Source of the DNA: Taxillus chinensis | Lineage: Eukaryota > Streptophyta > Magnoliopsida > Santalales > Loranthaceae | Assembly (NCBI GenBank): GCA_023512835.1 | Contig: CM042085.1 | Coordinates: 44,874,189 to 44,938,188, forward strand | Reading direction: 5' to 3' | Length of the DNA stretch: 64,000 nt | Shown: piece after piece, positions 44,931 to 57,235 of the stretch | Layout: each line of letters starts with the position of its first letter | How positions within the stretch are numbered: position 1 is the stretch's first letter | Made by a program: the position numbers and the translations under genes | Notes under the pieces: model-generated | The model's database searches: none | Seen by the model: the letters and a program-made list of their open reading frames with translations, nothing else | Told to the model about the DNA's origin: nothing

Positions 44931-45556
44931 TTAAGGTCTGTAGCTAGACCTTGTCATACTAAACTCAACCAATGTATGAAAGGCTTTCATCCTTGCATTG
45001 TAAACCTCAGCAGTCTCATAGACCATAGCAATCGGATGAATGAACCATTGTGGGAGCCACTTGAACTCCCGATTCAATTGTTGATAGGGAGACACCTCCA
45101 CAAACTTATGGTTCTCTTTCCTCTCATTCCATCGAGGTGGTAAAACAAATTCAGCATACTCCACAATTGGAGTAGTCATGATGCACGCATGGTTACCTCC
45201 CTTGTCAAGCACTTCCTTCTCTTGTATAAGGGAAGATGATTCCAAAGCAAACATAGTAGTGGTGGGCTCATGTAGCTTGTCTTCATAAAGAGTACCTTGG
45301 TTTGATGTGCCTTCAGATATGAGAATTATAGCATCATCATCCAAGATTTGTTGCCGCATCCTTGGGTTGTCATTCATGGTTTCTCATGTTCTTCTAACAC
45401 CCAGGAACAATTCAAGTCTTCCTCTTCTTCTTGGATGGAAAAATTGTCCTCATAAGCTCCAACCATGGGAAGAGTTGAAGTGGATACATCACATGGGCTA
45501 TTAAATTGTGGTGGAGGGACCACCTCATCATAATGAAACATTGCCCTTTTATCCAC
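44931..45556 (-). pseudogene. LARD-F internal ORF, C-terminal part (unknown function)
   Basis: Two overlapping frames (45556-45374 and 45377-44931) follow one another. Readable features are an acidic stretch (IQEEEEDLNCSW), VEYAEFVLPPRW, and YQQLNREFKWLPQWFIHPIA, ending SSYRP and a stop at 44931. It is rich in Glu and aromatic residues with no zinc knuckle or enzymatic motif. I do not recognise it. Its place after the primer site suggests a remnant or substitute for gag. Confidence 0.45.
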
Positions 45557-46323
45557 CTCTTGTTCTATAGCGGCATTAATGGTTTGACCATCTAGAATGC
45601 GAGCTTCATCTTCGGAATCATTATTAGCGAGAAAACTCCCATTCTTGTGAGGCAGATGTCAAAGATTGATACATGAAAGTTGGAGTGATGGCTTTGCAAT
45701 TCTCTTCGCTCTATATCTCGTGTCACCAACAAAGGAGTTAGATGAGACTCCGTTATCTGCATTTTGAACCATACTCATCAATAATTGCTCTACATTTTTC
45801 ATGGTAGTCTCCAAACTTCCTAGCCTTTCATTCAAAGCCTTTCTTCTGGTTTCTTCATCTTCAACTTGGGGCTGCCACTCTTGTTGTTGATATGGACAAT
45901 AATTGCCATAAAGTGGGGCTTCATAGTAAGCTTCATCTTGATATTGCCCAACCCATCTATTCTCGAATATCCATTGAAGAAACCATTAAACTCCTCAGGT
46001 GGTGGCTCTTGTGGATAGTAGTCACCCTCAGGTTGGGTGTAAGTTGGCCATACTTCTCTACCATCTCCATTAATACTCCCACCATAACAAGGAGGCTCCT
46101 GGTATGAATAACTGCTTATGGGAGAATCATAGACAGTGCAATCCCAAGCACTATATGAAAATTGATCTGTTGCATGGCCTGGAACATAAACATGTTGGTC
46201 TGCCATCATTGAATTCTCCTCATCTCTCCCTTGGTTTTCCCACAAATATTTGTTGCCTTGGATCATCCTTTCCAAACATTCTTCCATGGTTAGCTCCTCC
46301 TCATCTCCTAACTTTCTGTCCAT
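45557..46323 (-). pseudogene. LARD-F internal ORF, N-terminal part (unknown function)
   Basis: The frame 46323-45832 begins MDRKLGDEEELTMEECLERM and contains a Tyr/Pro/Gly-rich segment (YSYQEPPCYGG, YTQPEGDYYPQEPPPEEF). Frame breaks follow to 45557. An upstream ATG near 46373 in another frame gives MQRGELVSFNPKPEQ, so the real start is uncertain. No known domain is recognised. Confidence 0.45.
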
Positions 46324-46569
46324 TGGAGTCTTGTTCAGGTTTTGGATTAAAGGACACTAGTTCCCCTCGTTGCATACACAACTAGCAATACCTCAAACAC
46401 ATGGTGTATGTTCTGTAAAACAACAAGAACACACCCAGCAGCTCGAACAATGCAAAATAAACAAATAAAGAACACAAAATAACAAAAAAATAAAAGACAA
46501 AATAAAACACCAAGATCGGAATTCAAACAATTTCACTCAATGTTGATTTTAAAAACTAGTTAACCGTTG

Positions 46570-46588
46570 AATCCCGGCAACGGCGCCA
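46570..46588 (-). other. LARD-F primer-binding site
   Basis: TGGCGCCGTTGCCGGGATT on the minus strand lies 3 bp after the 5' LTR. It resembles the site of Arabidopsis Athila and Tat elements (one G shorter), described as matching an Asp tRNA. Confidence 0.88.
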
Positions 46589-46591
46589 ATT

Positions 46592-48105
46592 TGACGGACA
46601 AGATTTTTAGCCTCTCTAAAAGAGCTAGCTAATGTCGTTAAATCCCTCTTCAAAATAATAAATTCCCTAAGTTTGCACTAAAAGAATAGCAGCAAGAAAG
46701 GGGTCGAACCCACAGGGATTAGCCTAGTTTTCTAGTTCTCAAATCAAATCACCCAATTACTCTTGTTCTATAAAAAGTCTTGGCAAAAAAAGTTTTCTTT
46801 TTTAAACTAAAGATCTAATTTTTATTTGGTTTTTCGAATAAACAAAGAAAGTAAGTTGATTTTAGGATTTAGATTCAAGGATTAAAAGCATCTAGGGTCA
46901 CAATTTCACCTCCCTATGTTATCTCTCCTGGTTCATGGTATTAGGGTTGTCGATTGAAAACATGCTAAACATAAGCCAAGGACAACAAATGGTCATTGAG
47001 GTCCTTTTAAGAGTTGTATGCCAGAATGGTCATCAAAACACACAAACATGCAAAGCCAATAAATCATACTTGCAAAAGGATAATGATCACACCAATCACA
47101 AATAAGTTATGAATCTCAATCTGCCCTGGACTAGGGCTAAGAATATCAAGGTGTACATCCAAAGATAGAACTTAAGAACAGATTCATAAAACATGCAAAA
47201 CTCAATCATCCAAACCCAAATATTCATAAACACAGCAAAGCAACAAGGGGGCTACATTGCTCCCCTAGATTAAAAGACTACTCACGCATGATTACAAGCA
47301 AAACCATAGCAAGAAAAGCTAAACATCTTCTTCTTGATCACGCGCACAAAGCAAAGCTTCAAATCCAGGCTCCAAAATCCGCGACGCTGCCGCGCGACGG
47401 CTGCTCTCCTAGGTCAAGGAGCACCTCCAAGTCGTGGAGCCTCTCTCTCTCTCTAAAACGTGTAGGGGGTTAGGCTTGGTAGCAGAGGGCGTGGATGTCG
47501 TATTTATAGAGGTTGGATGGGCCTTGAGGTGTGTAACCTAGCCCATCTATCAAAACGACGTAGTTTTGATAAGTAACACTCGAAACATTAAAAACTCTAT
47601 CTTCCATCCACAATTTGGACTTGGGCCTTCAGGAACAAATGATCGGCATGGAAAAACGATTGGATCGGTCCAAAAATATCTCTGCACGCCAATTTGCACG
47701 TGATATGGTGAATTCACGTGCACCTCCAAATCAGCTCAAACTTCACCCCAAGCTTCCTTGCATCATGTATAGGCCTGAGAGGCAAAAATAGGCTTGCACG
47801 TGATATGGGTGAATTCACGTGCAACTCCAAATTAGCTCCAAATGCTCTGAAATTTCTCCTGGTAGGTAGAGGACATCATTCTAAGAAACTTTTGTTCTTG
47901 CACGCAAATTGTTTGAGGCCATCTACTATGTCAAAAGTGAGGTCCAAAATCTGCCAAAACAACTTTAAAAACGCATGTATTTGCAAATAGCATCTTCCTA
48001 GGGGTTAGAGCAAATATATATGATATATGAGGCAATAAGGCTCTAATCATGCTCTTAAACATCCTAAATAAATACTAGAATAACGGCATAAAATGCACGT
48101 TATCG
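46592..48105 (-). repeat. LARD-F 5' LTR
   Basis: This 1514-bp LTR is nearly identical to 41521-43036, including the palindrome (47549-47570), the TATA box (47501-47508) and the GA run. Differences are single bases and very short indels, so insertion was recent relative to the decay of Sire-C. Confidence 0.93.
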
Positions 48106-48110
48106 GTTAC

Positions 48111-48192
48111 GCCAAAGAATGAGTAAAGAGTTATCGATAAGAGCCTATTCACCCCACTCTAGGCTCCCAGGGACCATCAAGTGGTATCGAGC
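48111..48192 (+). repeat. Sire-C 5' LTR end and primer-binding site
   Basis: The last 69 bp of the LTR end GGGACCATCA at 48179, as in Sire-A. The primer site TGGTATCGAGC (48182-48192) is the same shortened variant as in Sire-A. Confidence 0.85.
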
Positions 48193-48239
48193 AAGTTCTA
48201 CCTGCTCAAAGTAGAGATCCCACTCTTTCTCTCTCAACA

Positions 48240-50505
48240 ATGGCTGAAGAAAGTAGCATGCTATTCAACACTCGCCTTAACTCCGAAGGTGCACAAGAGC
48301 CCCTCCCCAATCGAAGCAGTAGTGAAAATATCGATTGACCTCAACCTGCTGCTGCCGCTGCTCCACAACCATGGAGTTCTGGTTTTATTTCGACCAAACC
48401 GCCAAAATTCACACCCGAGCTTTTCTCCCGGTGGAAAGCTCGCATGAAGATGTTCATGGTATGCCATGATCATCTCATGTGGCCGTGCCTTCATCGGGAG
48501 ATACCGATTCCGATGACTATCGGAGAACATAGAGTTAGAAGGCCAAAGACGGATCTTGAACTTACCCACGATAAAAGAGCCCGGCGGTGTGCTAGCGGAA
48601 AGGCTCGGCATATGTTACATCGTCTTTGGACTCGAAGCTTTCACGGACGTCCAGGGCTGCACAACAACGAAAGCCGTCTGGGATTAGCCGACAATCCTCT
48701 ATGAAGGAACTTAGTCCCAAATGCGAGAACATCATTTGTGCTCTCAGGCGGAACTTTGAGAGCTTTAATCACAAACCTGGAAAATCCCTCGAAGGCATCT
48801 ATCGAAGATTCGGCAAGCTCATCCTTGAGCTAAAAACCGTCAATGAGCACTACACTCAATCCCAAATCAATGACAAGTTTTTTCGCTCCTTATCGAATCA
48901 CTACTACTCCAAGCGACTCCAAGATGCAAGCCGACAAGAACTGGCGGTATGTTCCCCTTGAAGAACTATACAGAGAGCTACGGACTCATGAGTTCGGGTT
49001 CAAATATTCTGACCGGGATGAGAAAATAGCTCGGAAAGAAAAGGGGGTAGCTTTCAAAGCTATGGAATGTCACAAGATACCTGCGGAATGATGATATGGA
49101 AGAGTCAAAGAACTTTGACTCGACGCCGAAAAAGAAATAGCTCTTCCTGGTTAAATCATTCGAACAATTCCTGTGGAAAAGCATAAAAGGATTGGAAGAT
49201 GCTCCTCATCATCATCCCGAAGGAAGGAGCGATCGGAGTCGAGTTCCCAAGAATGCTACAACTATGGGAAACCCGGTCACCTGGGCCAAGGATTGCAAAT
49301 CCAAATCAAAGTCGGCCGATAAAAGTGACAAGGTTAAACCTCAATGCTCCACCTCGAGAGCAAGTAAGGACAAGAGGAAAGCGTTCATCACAAAGTAGAT
49401 CGGTGGCTCGAAAGAAGAGGAGGAATCCTTTCGATGATGAGCCCACCCCAAAGCCAAACGTCTACCTCATGGCAAATACTGAGGTACCTTCTATCTCTGA
49501 GCTTATGAGTAAATTAGAATCTCTTACTGCTGAACGTGATCATGAAAAAAATGAGAGACTAATAATTACTCAAATGTACAAAGATATGGAAAGTCAAGCT
49601 AAACGTCTAGAATTCTCTATTGCTAGACTTGAAAAAGACATAGCTGACTTTAGGACTAAAGAGGTTTGGTATCACGATCTTAGAGCTAAAAATCATTTAT
49701 TAAATACCAACCTAACCGGCCTAATCGTAAATCTTAAAAGACTCGAAAATGAACTTGAAAAGAAAAAAGAAATAAATCGTAAGTGTCTAAATTCAGGGGA
49801 AATAGCTTCTATGTTTAGGACTAATTCGGACGATATTCGAGTTAAACCTGGCCTTGGCTCCGAACCATCAACCTCCACACAAGCTATTAAATGTCCTCCG
49901 GATTTCATTCCGAAACTAACCAACCTATATCCTGTTAGTACATCTAAACCGTTGGATGGTTTCATTTCAGGTGGCACCATAGTCTATGACTGTGGAACAG
50001 AGGCTATTACTGCTGTTCCCGAAGTAGTAGCACCCGTACCTAACGATGAAGGGAAGGCTACTACAGTTAAAGCCGAAACTGTAGCACCTAGAAAGAAAGG
50101 AAAGGCTAAGGCTGACGCATCTAGGGCCAAGAGTGCGTCACCCAATCGTAAAGGATTAGGCCATAAGGATCAGTGTAGAAAACCTGTAAAATCTAAGAAA
50201 CTTGTATCCCCTGTCTGTGCTCCGCATCATAGTGTCTGTTCCATCTGTAGAGAAATAGGTCATTATCACTATGAATGTTAGAGTTTATCTGATAACTAGC
50301 TATGTAATCAAGTTCGTGTTAATAAAGATCAGTTCATCAAAAAGGGTTTTCGAGCAAATCAAAATCTAAATCTCAAAGGAGTAACTCTCCCAAGAAAACC
50401 CAGATAAAAGAAGCAACTGACACTAACAAAGTAAAATTCAAAACTGTTGACACTGCTGTTGTTTCTCCTAACTGCCCGAAACAAGTTTGGGCACCAAAAG
50501 TGTAA
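48240..50505 (+). pseudogene. Sire-C gag (frameshifted), ending at in-frame UAA
   Basis: The ATG at 48240 starts MAEESSMLFNTRLNSEG and stops after about 32 codons. Readable later pieces are FSRWKARMKMFM, KSLEGIYRRFGKLILELKTV and DKFFRSL (UBN2-type core), and LEELYRELRTHEF. The first zinc knuckle has lost its second Cys (CYNYGKPGHL, near 49260). A coiled-coil region, LMSKLESLTAERDHEKNERL, is within the frame 49199-50281. The second CCHC motif CSICREIGHYHYEC ends at 50279 and is followed by a stop. The last part ends QVWAPKV and UAA (50503-50505). Confidence 0.82.
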
Positions 50506-52260
50506 ACTGTTGTTTTGCAAGACCATCTCTGGAATGCATTGCCGAATCACTTGAAGTTTAAGATAAATCAAAGCAAGTGGATCCTCAATAGTGGATGCTC
50601 CGGACATATGACAGGTGATCAGTCTCTGCTTGTTGAAGTTACTGACAAATGAGGCCCATCCATATCATATGGCGATAACAGCAAAGGTAAGACTGTGGGG
50701 TATGACACTTTAACCAACAACGTGTATCAATCACTAAAGTTGCACTAGTTGAAGGTTTGAAGCATAATCTGCTAAGTGTCGGTAATTTATGTGACAAAGG
50801 ATTTCTTGTTTCCTTCATGTCCAACACTTGCACGACTAGGGGAAAACTTATCTGGAGATGTTAAGTTATCCAGATTAAGAGATGAGGACATATACTCGGT
50901 GATCTTAAGAAATAATTCTTGCGACCCGTATGCTTCCTCACTAAAGCATCGGATGAAGAAAGTTGGCTATGGCACTAGCGTTGCGCACATTTAAATTATA
51001 AGACTTTATCTAAATTAGCGTCGCTTGACTTAGTTAGTGGCTGCCCAAACATAAATTCTCCAGAGACTCTCTCTTGTCGTGAATGCCAACTCGGCAAATA
51101 GACCAAGCACAGCTTTAAGAGCAAATCAGTTAATTCAATAACTACTCCACTGCAACTTCTTCACATGGACCTGTGTGGTCCCATTTCTATTGCTTCTCTT
51201 GCCAATACGAGATATACCATTGTGGTTATCGATGACTTTACCAGGTATACATGGGTGATGTTCCTGAAATCAAAGGATCAAACTTTTGAACATCTAGTAG
51301 ATCTCTTCAACTAGATAAGCAATTCACAAGGACTGAACATTAAATGCATCAGGACTGAACATTAAAGACATCTAGGTACGGAGTTTGACTTTTCTGATAT
51401 GAGTTCCTATTGTTCGAACAGGGCATTCAAGCATGACTTTGCGCCCGAACTCCACAACAAAGTTGTTGAGTGTAAGAATTACACTTTAGTTGAAGTTGGT
51501 AGATCAATGTTAGCAGGGGCAAAGTTTCCTCTCAGTCTATAGGATGAAGCTATGTCCACTACATGCTATGTTCAGAACAGAACTCTTATCAATGAGGTTA
51601 CCATGAAAACACCCTATGAGATATGGAGAGGCAGAAAGCCGTTAATCTCTCATTTCAAAGTTTTTGGGTGTGCTTGCTACGTGTTAAACAACGGCAAAGA
51701 GGCCCGGAGTAAATTTGAGCCAAAATCCAATGATGGGATCTTTGTCGGTTATTCTTTACACAGCGAGGCTTATCGTATTTTCAATAAAAAAACGTTTAAC
51801 TATTATAGAATCTATCCATGTTGATTTTGAAGAATCTAACCTTGACTGGTCAAGTGTAGGATCTTCAAATCCAATTGTGCAGGATCATACAGACATGATT
51901 GACTATTCTCAGTTTAGACATGTTCCTGCTACAACTCCTGGTGAATCACCTAGTACCGGTGAAGCAACAAGAAATGCTACTGATGATGCTTCAGAAGATT
52001 CGGACTCAGGATTTCCTCTCAACTCCGGACAAATTGTTACGGATATTTATAACACCGGAGAACCTTCAAGTCCATTTGGACCAGTTAATACTGAAAGCCA
52101 CAGTGCCGAAGAACCTCCAAGTTCTTCCAGAACTGTTCACATGCGGATACAGCTGGCCCGGAAGAATCTCAACCCGCTAATATACAAGATCACCCAATCT
52201 GGCAGAGCTTCAAATCATTAACTACTCACCACCACTTGAGCAGAACTATAGGTGGACTCA
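50506..52260 (+). pseudogene. Sire-C protease and integrase (broken)
   Basis: The protease motif reads WILNSGCSGHMTGD: the catalytic Asp is Asn (codon 50587-50589), which should inactivate it. The integrase zinc start WLWH.RCAHLN has a stop in place of Lys. HMDLCGPI is readable near 51165; the other catalytic regions are disrupted by frameshifts and a local duplication of CAGGACTGAACATTAAA (about 51330-51365). The frame 51552-51824 covers the PYEIWRGRKP block, and the Ser/Pro-rich linker runs to about 52220. Confidence 0.8.
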
Positions 52261-53365
52261 GAACCACCCATTAGATCAAGTGATTGGTGATCCTACTGTT
52301 GGTGTAAAACGAGGGCAGCCACTTCCAATCTGTGCCTCTACTCTTGTTTTCTATCACAGATAGAGCCAAAGGTGGTGGATGGAGCCCTTCAGGATTCAAA
52401 CTGGATAGACGCTATGCAAGAAAAGCTTAATCAGTTCAAGAGAAATGAAGTGTGGACTTTAGTACCAAGGCAGAGGTCGCAACAAGTCATTGGAGTTAAA
52501 TGGGTGTTCCGGAACAAATTAGATACTGATGGAATAGTAATCTGAAACAAAGCACGACTGGTAGCCAAAGGATATCGTCAACAAAAAGGCATTGATTATG
52601 ACAAAACCTTTGCTCCAGTAGCTAGACTTGAGGCGATCCGAATGTTTCTGGCGTATACTTCGTATGAAAACTTCACGGTTTATCAAATGGATGTCAAGAG
52701 CGCTTTTCTTAATGGAGATCTTCAAGAGGAGGTTTATGTTGAATAACCTCCGGGCTTCGTTGAACACAAGGCTGAGCATATGGTATATAAACTACCAAAA
52801 GCCTTGTACGGATTGAAGCAAGCTCCAAGAGCCTGGTATGACACACTATCAGAATTCTTGCTCGAACACAATTTCAGAAAAGGGAAGATAGACACCAAAC
52901 TATTTCTACGGAAAGAAAAAGACCATTCTCTCGATCATATAAATCTACGTGGATGACATCATTTTCGGATCCTCAAATCCGTGACTTTGTGAAGAGTTTG
53001 CAAAGTTGATGACTAGCAAATTTGAAATGAGCATGATGGGCGAATTAACGTACTTCCTTGGAATAGAGGTTAAACAAATGAAGGATGGAATCTTCATCAA
53101 CCAAGCAAAGTACACACGAGACTTAATCAAGAAGTTTGGAATGCAAAACTCAACTCCCGTGAAGACTCCCATGCCAGTCAGTGCAAAGTTAGATCCTGAT
53201 ACCGACAGAAAATCAGTAAATGTGACTGAATATAGAGGTATGATTGGATCATTGTTGTACCTTATAGCAAGTCGCCCAGACATAATATTTACAACTTCCA
53301 TTTGTGCAAGATATCGGGCGAATCCCAAAGAGTCACACATGCTTCATGTAAAACGGATATTGTAG
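52261..53365 (+). pseudogene. Sire-C reverse transcriptase (broken)
   Basis: Readable blocks are [30 protein letters not shown] (then a TGA), [18 protein letters not shown] (then a TAA) and [23 protein letters not shown] is at about 52946-52978. The frame 53006-53365 covers [17 protein letters not shown] to KRIL, ending in a TAG where Sire-A has RYLKG. The catalytic YVDD is kept. Confidence 0.85.
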
Positions 53366-53760
53366 TATCTCAAAGGTGCGTTGAATTTGGGACTCTGGTA
53401 TCCAAAGGAATCCAACTTCTCTTTATCCGGATATTCAGATGCTGATTTTGCCGAATGTCGCATTGATAGGAAGAGCACTAGTGGTACTTGTCGGTTTCTT
53501 GGAAACAGACTCATCTCATGGTACAAGAAGAAGCGTAAATCCATGTCAACCTCTAACCCCGAGACGGAATATATAGCTGCTGGGAGTTGCTGCGCACAAT
53601 GTCTCTGGATGCAAAGTTAACTTACTGACTACAGCTTCAACATGACATCTATTCCATTATACTGCGACAACACCAGTGCGATTACTATCATCAACAACCC
53701 TTTTATGCACCCGAAAACAAAGCACATTGAAGTCAGGTATCACTTCATCTGAGATCATGC
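53366..53760 (+). pseudogene. Sire-C RNase H
   Basis: Frame 53381-53620: [34 protein letters not shown], then ETEYIAAGSCCAQCLWMQ and a stop. YCDNTSAITI and HIEVRYHFI follow in frame before a TGA near 53750. The C terminus with the DIFTKPL block seen in Sire-A is absent. Confidence 0.83.
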
Positions 53761-55470
53761 TTGATCTTACTGCATAGTTCCTTATTTATTTTTCCAACAG
53801 TATTTCTTTCAGAACATGCATCATGGTTCATGATAAGCGTTAGACACTTATCGTACTTCATGCTGATCATGCTTATCCTGATATGCATCATGCTTCGATA
53901 ATTTCTCATATTTTCATATGGGAGGATGTTTGTGTTTCCCGACTGAAGTCGCTTAGGTTAACTTAATTAACGTTATATGAGTACAACCTTCTTAGGATTT
54001 CAGGACTCAAATTTCCATTTATCACCACACGTCCAATGTTGTTTCATATTGATTACACTATTAACATGTTTGGTTGAAGAAATGAAATGGGTAAGCTCGG
54101 AAAACTAGTGGATAAAATCACAGTTGCAGTCTGATCAGCTTCTGAAGTGGAGTTTCCTGAAGGATAGACAACAATTTCTCATGATCTAAATAATTAAGCC
54201 GGAAATGTCCATCGAGAGGATTATAAGATCTAAGGGAAAGAAAATGCTTTGTCCATTACCCAAGTAATACCCCCCTTATATGTCTCGTGACCTCTTTCCT
54301 GGCTGTCTATCTAAGGGGGAGTTTATCACTGAGAGGATGGCACGATCTAAGGGGGAGCCTATGCTCTATCTCGTTATGTCGATAATAACCCCCAAATATG
54401 TCTCAGATGCTCCTCCCTCTAACTTCTAACTTCTGGATCTGACTGGACATGCATTGTTGAATCAGACTTGTGGCATGTTTGGATGTTTTTATTTCTTCAA
54501 CTGTGCATCTTAATCGGTTAATCAATTGATTACAATTTCCATGTGTCCTTCATTCCATTCTCACTCATGAATTTTAATCTGAGTAACTCATATACAGTTA
54601 ATTTATCTTAGATACGATATTCCGCATGATGGTTTCGCTATGTTGACCAATGTGATCTTATGTGTTTCTTATCTGACATATGCTTTTATTTCAGTATCAA
54701 TGATCATTCACTTGTATGTATGTGTCTCGCATTCATTTTCAATGTATAAGTTCTACTTTTTCATTAGTTCGGATTATGCTAACTTTTCATATCTGTTTAT
54801 ATTCGTACTAATCCCAACCTATCAAGCTTTCTATTCTTTTTAGTTTATCTATGTGAAGCTACAGGTTCCGATTCACTTTGCATCTTGACTGGTATATCTT
54901 GTCTAAAGTCTCAGATTTCAAGTGTTGTTGTACTTCGGTTCTTTTCGACTTCAAGACAGCAAAGGAATCCACTTCTCTCTTACAGCACTCTGTTTCTAAG
55001 GACATAGTCTGTTGGTCATCTGGATACTCTTCTACAGATTATCTTTTCTCCGGATGATAGTCTGTTCATTTCCTTCGGACTCTTAGAACTCTCAATTCGC
55101 GTTAAATGACGTCTTACTTTATATTGCATGTTTTTGAGGAGGAATAATGATGGTCTATTTCAAAAGCAAGTCTCGAGACAACCAATTCTCATGACGAAGG
55201 CATACATCTGTCATAAATACTTGATTCTGCGGCCTCCACATCATTTTTCTATTTGGAGGAGCTCAAGTATCAAGATTAATGATATCAGCTTGTCAGGCGG
55301 ATCACTATTTATCTCGTTTTATCCCTAGATTCGCTGGCAACCACGGACTTGGTCTTATATATACTAGATTTTCACACGCAGTGCAAGTTTACATTTCCAA
55401 ATCCCTAAATCCTTGTCGCTCTTCCAATCTCCAAGACCTACCTTCCTTTTCCCTCTCACTCTCAATCACA
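53761..55470 (+). other. Sire-C spacer with three polypurine tracts
   Basis: Non-coding sequence between pol and the third ORF. GATCTAAGGGAAAGAAA (54226), CTATCTAAGGGGGAG (54307) and GATCTAAGGGGGAG (54342) are successive polypurine-like tracts. The rest is AT-rich. Just before the third ORF, TTATATATACTAG (about 55353-55367) could be a TATA box for it. Confidence 0.65.
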
Positions 55471-56704
55471 ATGGCACCCAAGACCTCTCTTTCTGGCGTT
55501 AATCCCAGCCATCTGGTCGATTGGCCCGCTGTCTCCAATCCTTCGGCATTGTTTCTGGACCTACGCCCACTCCTGGAGGCCTCCCACATTCTGAACCTGG
55601 TCTCAAATCCCGTCGATCTCTTTATCAACGACATTTCCGAGTTTTACCGGCGGGTCTGCTATACCACCGATTCCATCCTTTCCAACATCCGGGGTGAATT
55701 TATAGTCATCACCCCCCACATCCTCCGTGCCGCTCTCAATCTACCCCCTGGTGAACAGCGCCTGGACCCCGAATCGATGGCGGCTTCCATGGGCCGCACA
55801 TATAAGGGGAAGGAATATAAGGTGAAGTCCTTCCAAAGTCACTACCAGGTGTATGGCGACCATTCTCAACCGGTGTCTATCGGCTCGCACAACCGCTCTC
55901 GGACTCCATTCCGTACGACCTCCTCTTGGCCATGTACGAAGTCTTTAAGGGTCTCCCAATGGACTAGGAGACATTTTTGTTCCGATTCTTTGAAGAACGG
56001 CTTAAAGAACCAATCTTTTGGACGGATTCTCGCCTTCATCTTCAAGCATCCGCGTCCGTTCCATTTCAACGGACATGGCACTATCCCTTTCCCTCAGGCT
56101 TACTATCTCCGCCCATCTTACGCCGGATGGGAACATGACGGCACGCCAGCCTTCGCCGCTCTCCTCCTCCTTCCCGCCTCGGAACAATAGGGCATTCGGT
56201 TGGTGACCCAACCGATAGCCATGCCCCCGAAGTCGCACCGGTCCTCTCGTATTCGGTCCATAGCTACACCCTCCATCTCTCAAGCCTCCCAAAGATAGTG
56301 TTTGTGCCGAACCGTCCGAGGTTGCGGGGCCCTCTCAGCCAAGTCCACATCCGGATGATTCTCCAGCGCCTTCTCTCGCCGATGTCCCCGCACCCGATTC
56401 ACCCGCCGTTGCTGCCACCATTGATGTTGTTGTTGCTATGGTGATGGAAGATGTCCCTCTTTCTCCTCCGGAAGCTCCCTTGCCTCCACTTCCTCTACCT
56501 CGTGACTACCTTGACCATCTCCCCACCAACACCTTAACAGACCTATGATTCCATTTTAGCCTAGCTTGCACCGCCTCCATCATCGACAACGACCTCCGAG
56601 TATTCCATGCTCGCTACACCCAAACCTCGGAGGACATGATCATCCTGGAACTTGGATCATGGCTTCCTTACGCCAGCCTCCATTCCAGATGTTCCGTTCG
56701 CTGT
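55471..56704 (+). pseudogene. Sire-C third ORF, first part (plant transposon-protein-like)
   Basis: The ATG at 55471 (MAPKTSLSGVNPSHLVDW) aligns with the Sire-B start at 27044. The frame is open to 56190, although a shift near 55855 relative to Sire-B makes 55860-55990 read out of the original frame. Conserved blocks are LEASHILNLVSNPVDLFI, ISEFYRRVC, LRAALNLPPGE and GHGTIPFPQAYYL. A Pro/Ala-rich tail follows. Tat-G interrupts it at 56704, and it resumes at 62670. No hydrophobic signal or membrane segment is seen. Confidence 0.6.
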
Positions 56705-57235
56705 TGTTGGACCCCATTTTGTCCGGGTTGGACATACTGACCTCATTTTGATATACCTTTCTACCCATGCCATATACCTTGTTGAACAGGTCCACAATGA
56801 TCCCATACTTCCAAGGAATGGTCTACCCCAACTGCATGAGATGAACACAATTGACATGGACGGGGAAGTCCAAAATTAATGACTTCTGCTACAAGTCCTT
56901 GAAGTGCCCCAAGACTAACACCAGGTGATGGAGGAGGAAAATTGGAGACCAACGCACTTGACCAAGCTCCAATCGGACTTAAAATGAAGAAGTTATGGCC
57001 AAAACAACTTTCGTTGGAAAAGTCGAAACATGCCAAAAGACGGTCAATGCCCCTGGTCAAAGGGCCCGAAAATGTGACCATGTGAGATTCTCAAAAATGA
57101 CTATTTAGGCGAATATGGGGCTTCCCCAAACAACCTCCCAAAGTTTGTCCGTTTTAGCATTTTTGGTGGGGGCTTCCCCAAACAACCTCCCAACGGGGTC
57201 GACCAGTGGATCGTTGACCCGCCGACACCTCGACC

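Larger units (their letters stand above)
41521..48105 (-). mobile_element. LARD-F: non-autonomous Athila/Tat-type LTR element
   Basis: LTRs at 41521-43036 and 46592-48105 are near identical; the element is flanked by GTTAC (41516-41520 and 48106-48110). On the minus strand the LTR reads TGATAACGTGCATTTTATG to CTTGTCCGTCA; the two outer ends show CG instead of CA or TG. The primer site TGGCGCCGTTGCCGGGATT is of the type used by plant Athila/Tat elements. The 3555-bp interior has no protease, RT or integrase, so the element must use proteins from another. It sits inside the 5' LTR of Sire-C. Confidence 0.88.

Noticed and set aside
55279..55470. Use of the upstream ATG at 55279 as start of the Sire-C third ORF
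   Set aside because: Sequence before 55471 matches the non-coding spacer and the homology with Sire-B begins at the MA(P/S)KT start, although Sire-B also has an upstream in-frame ATG at 27137.
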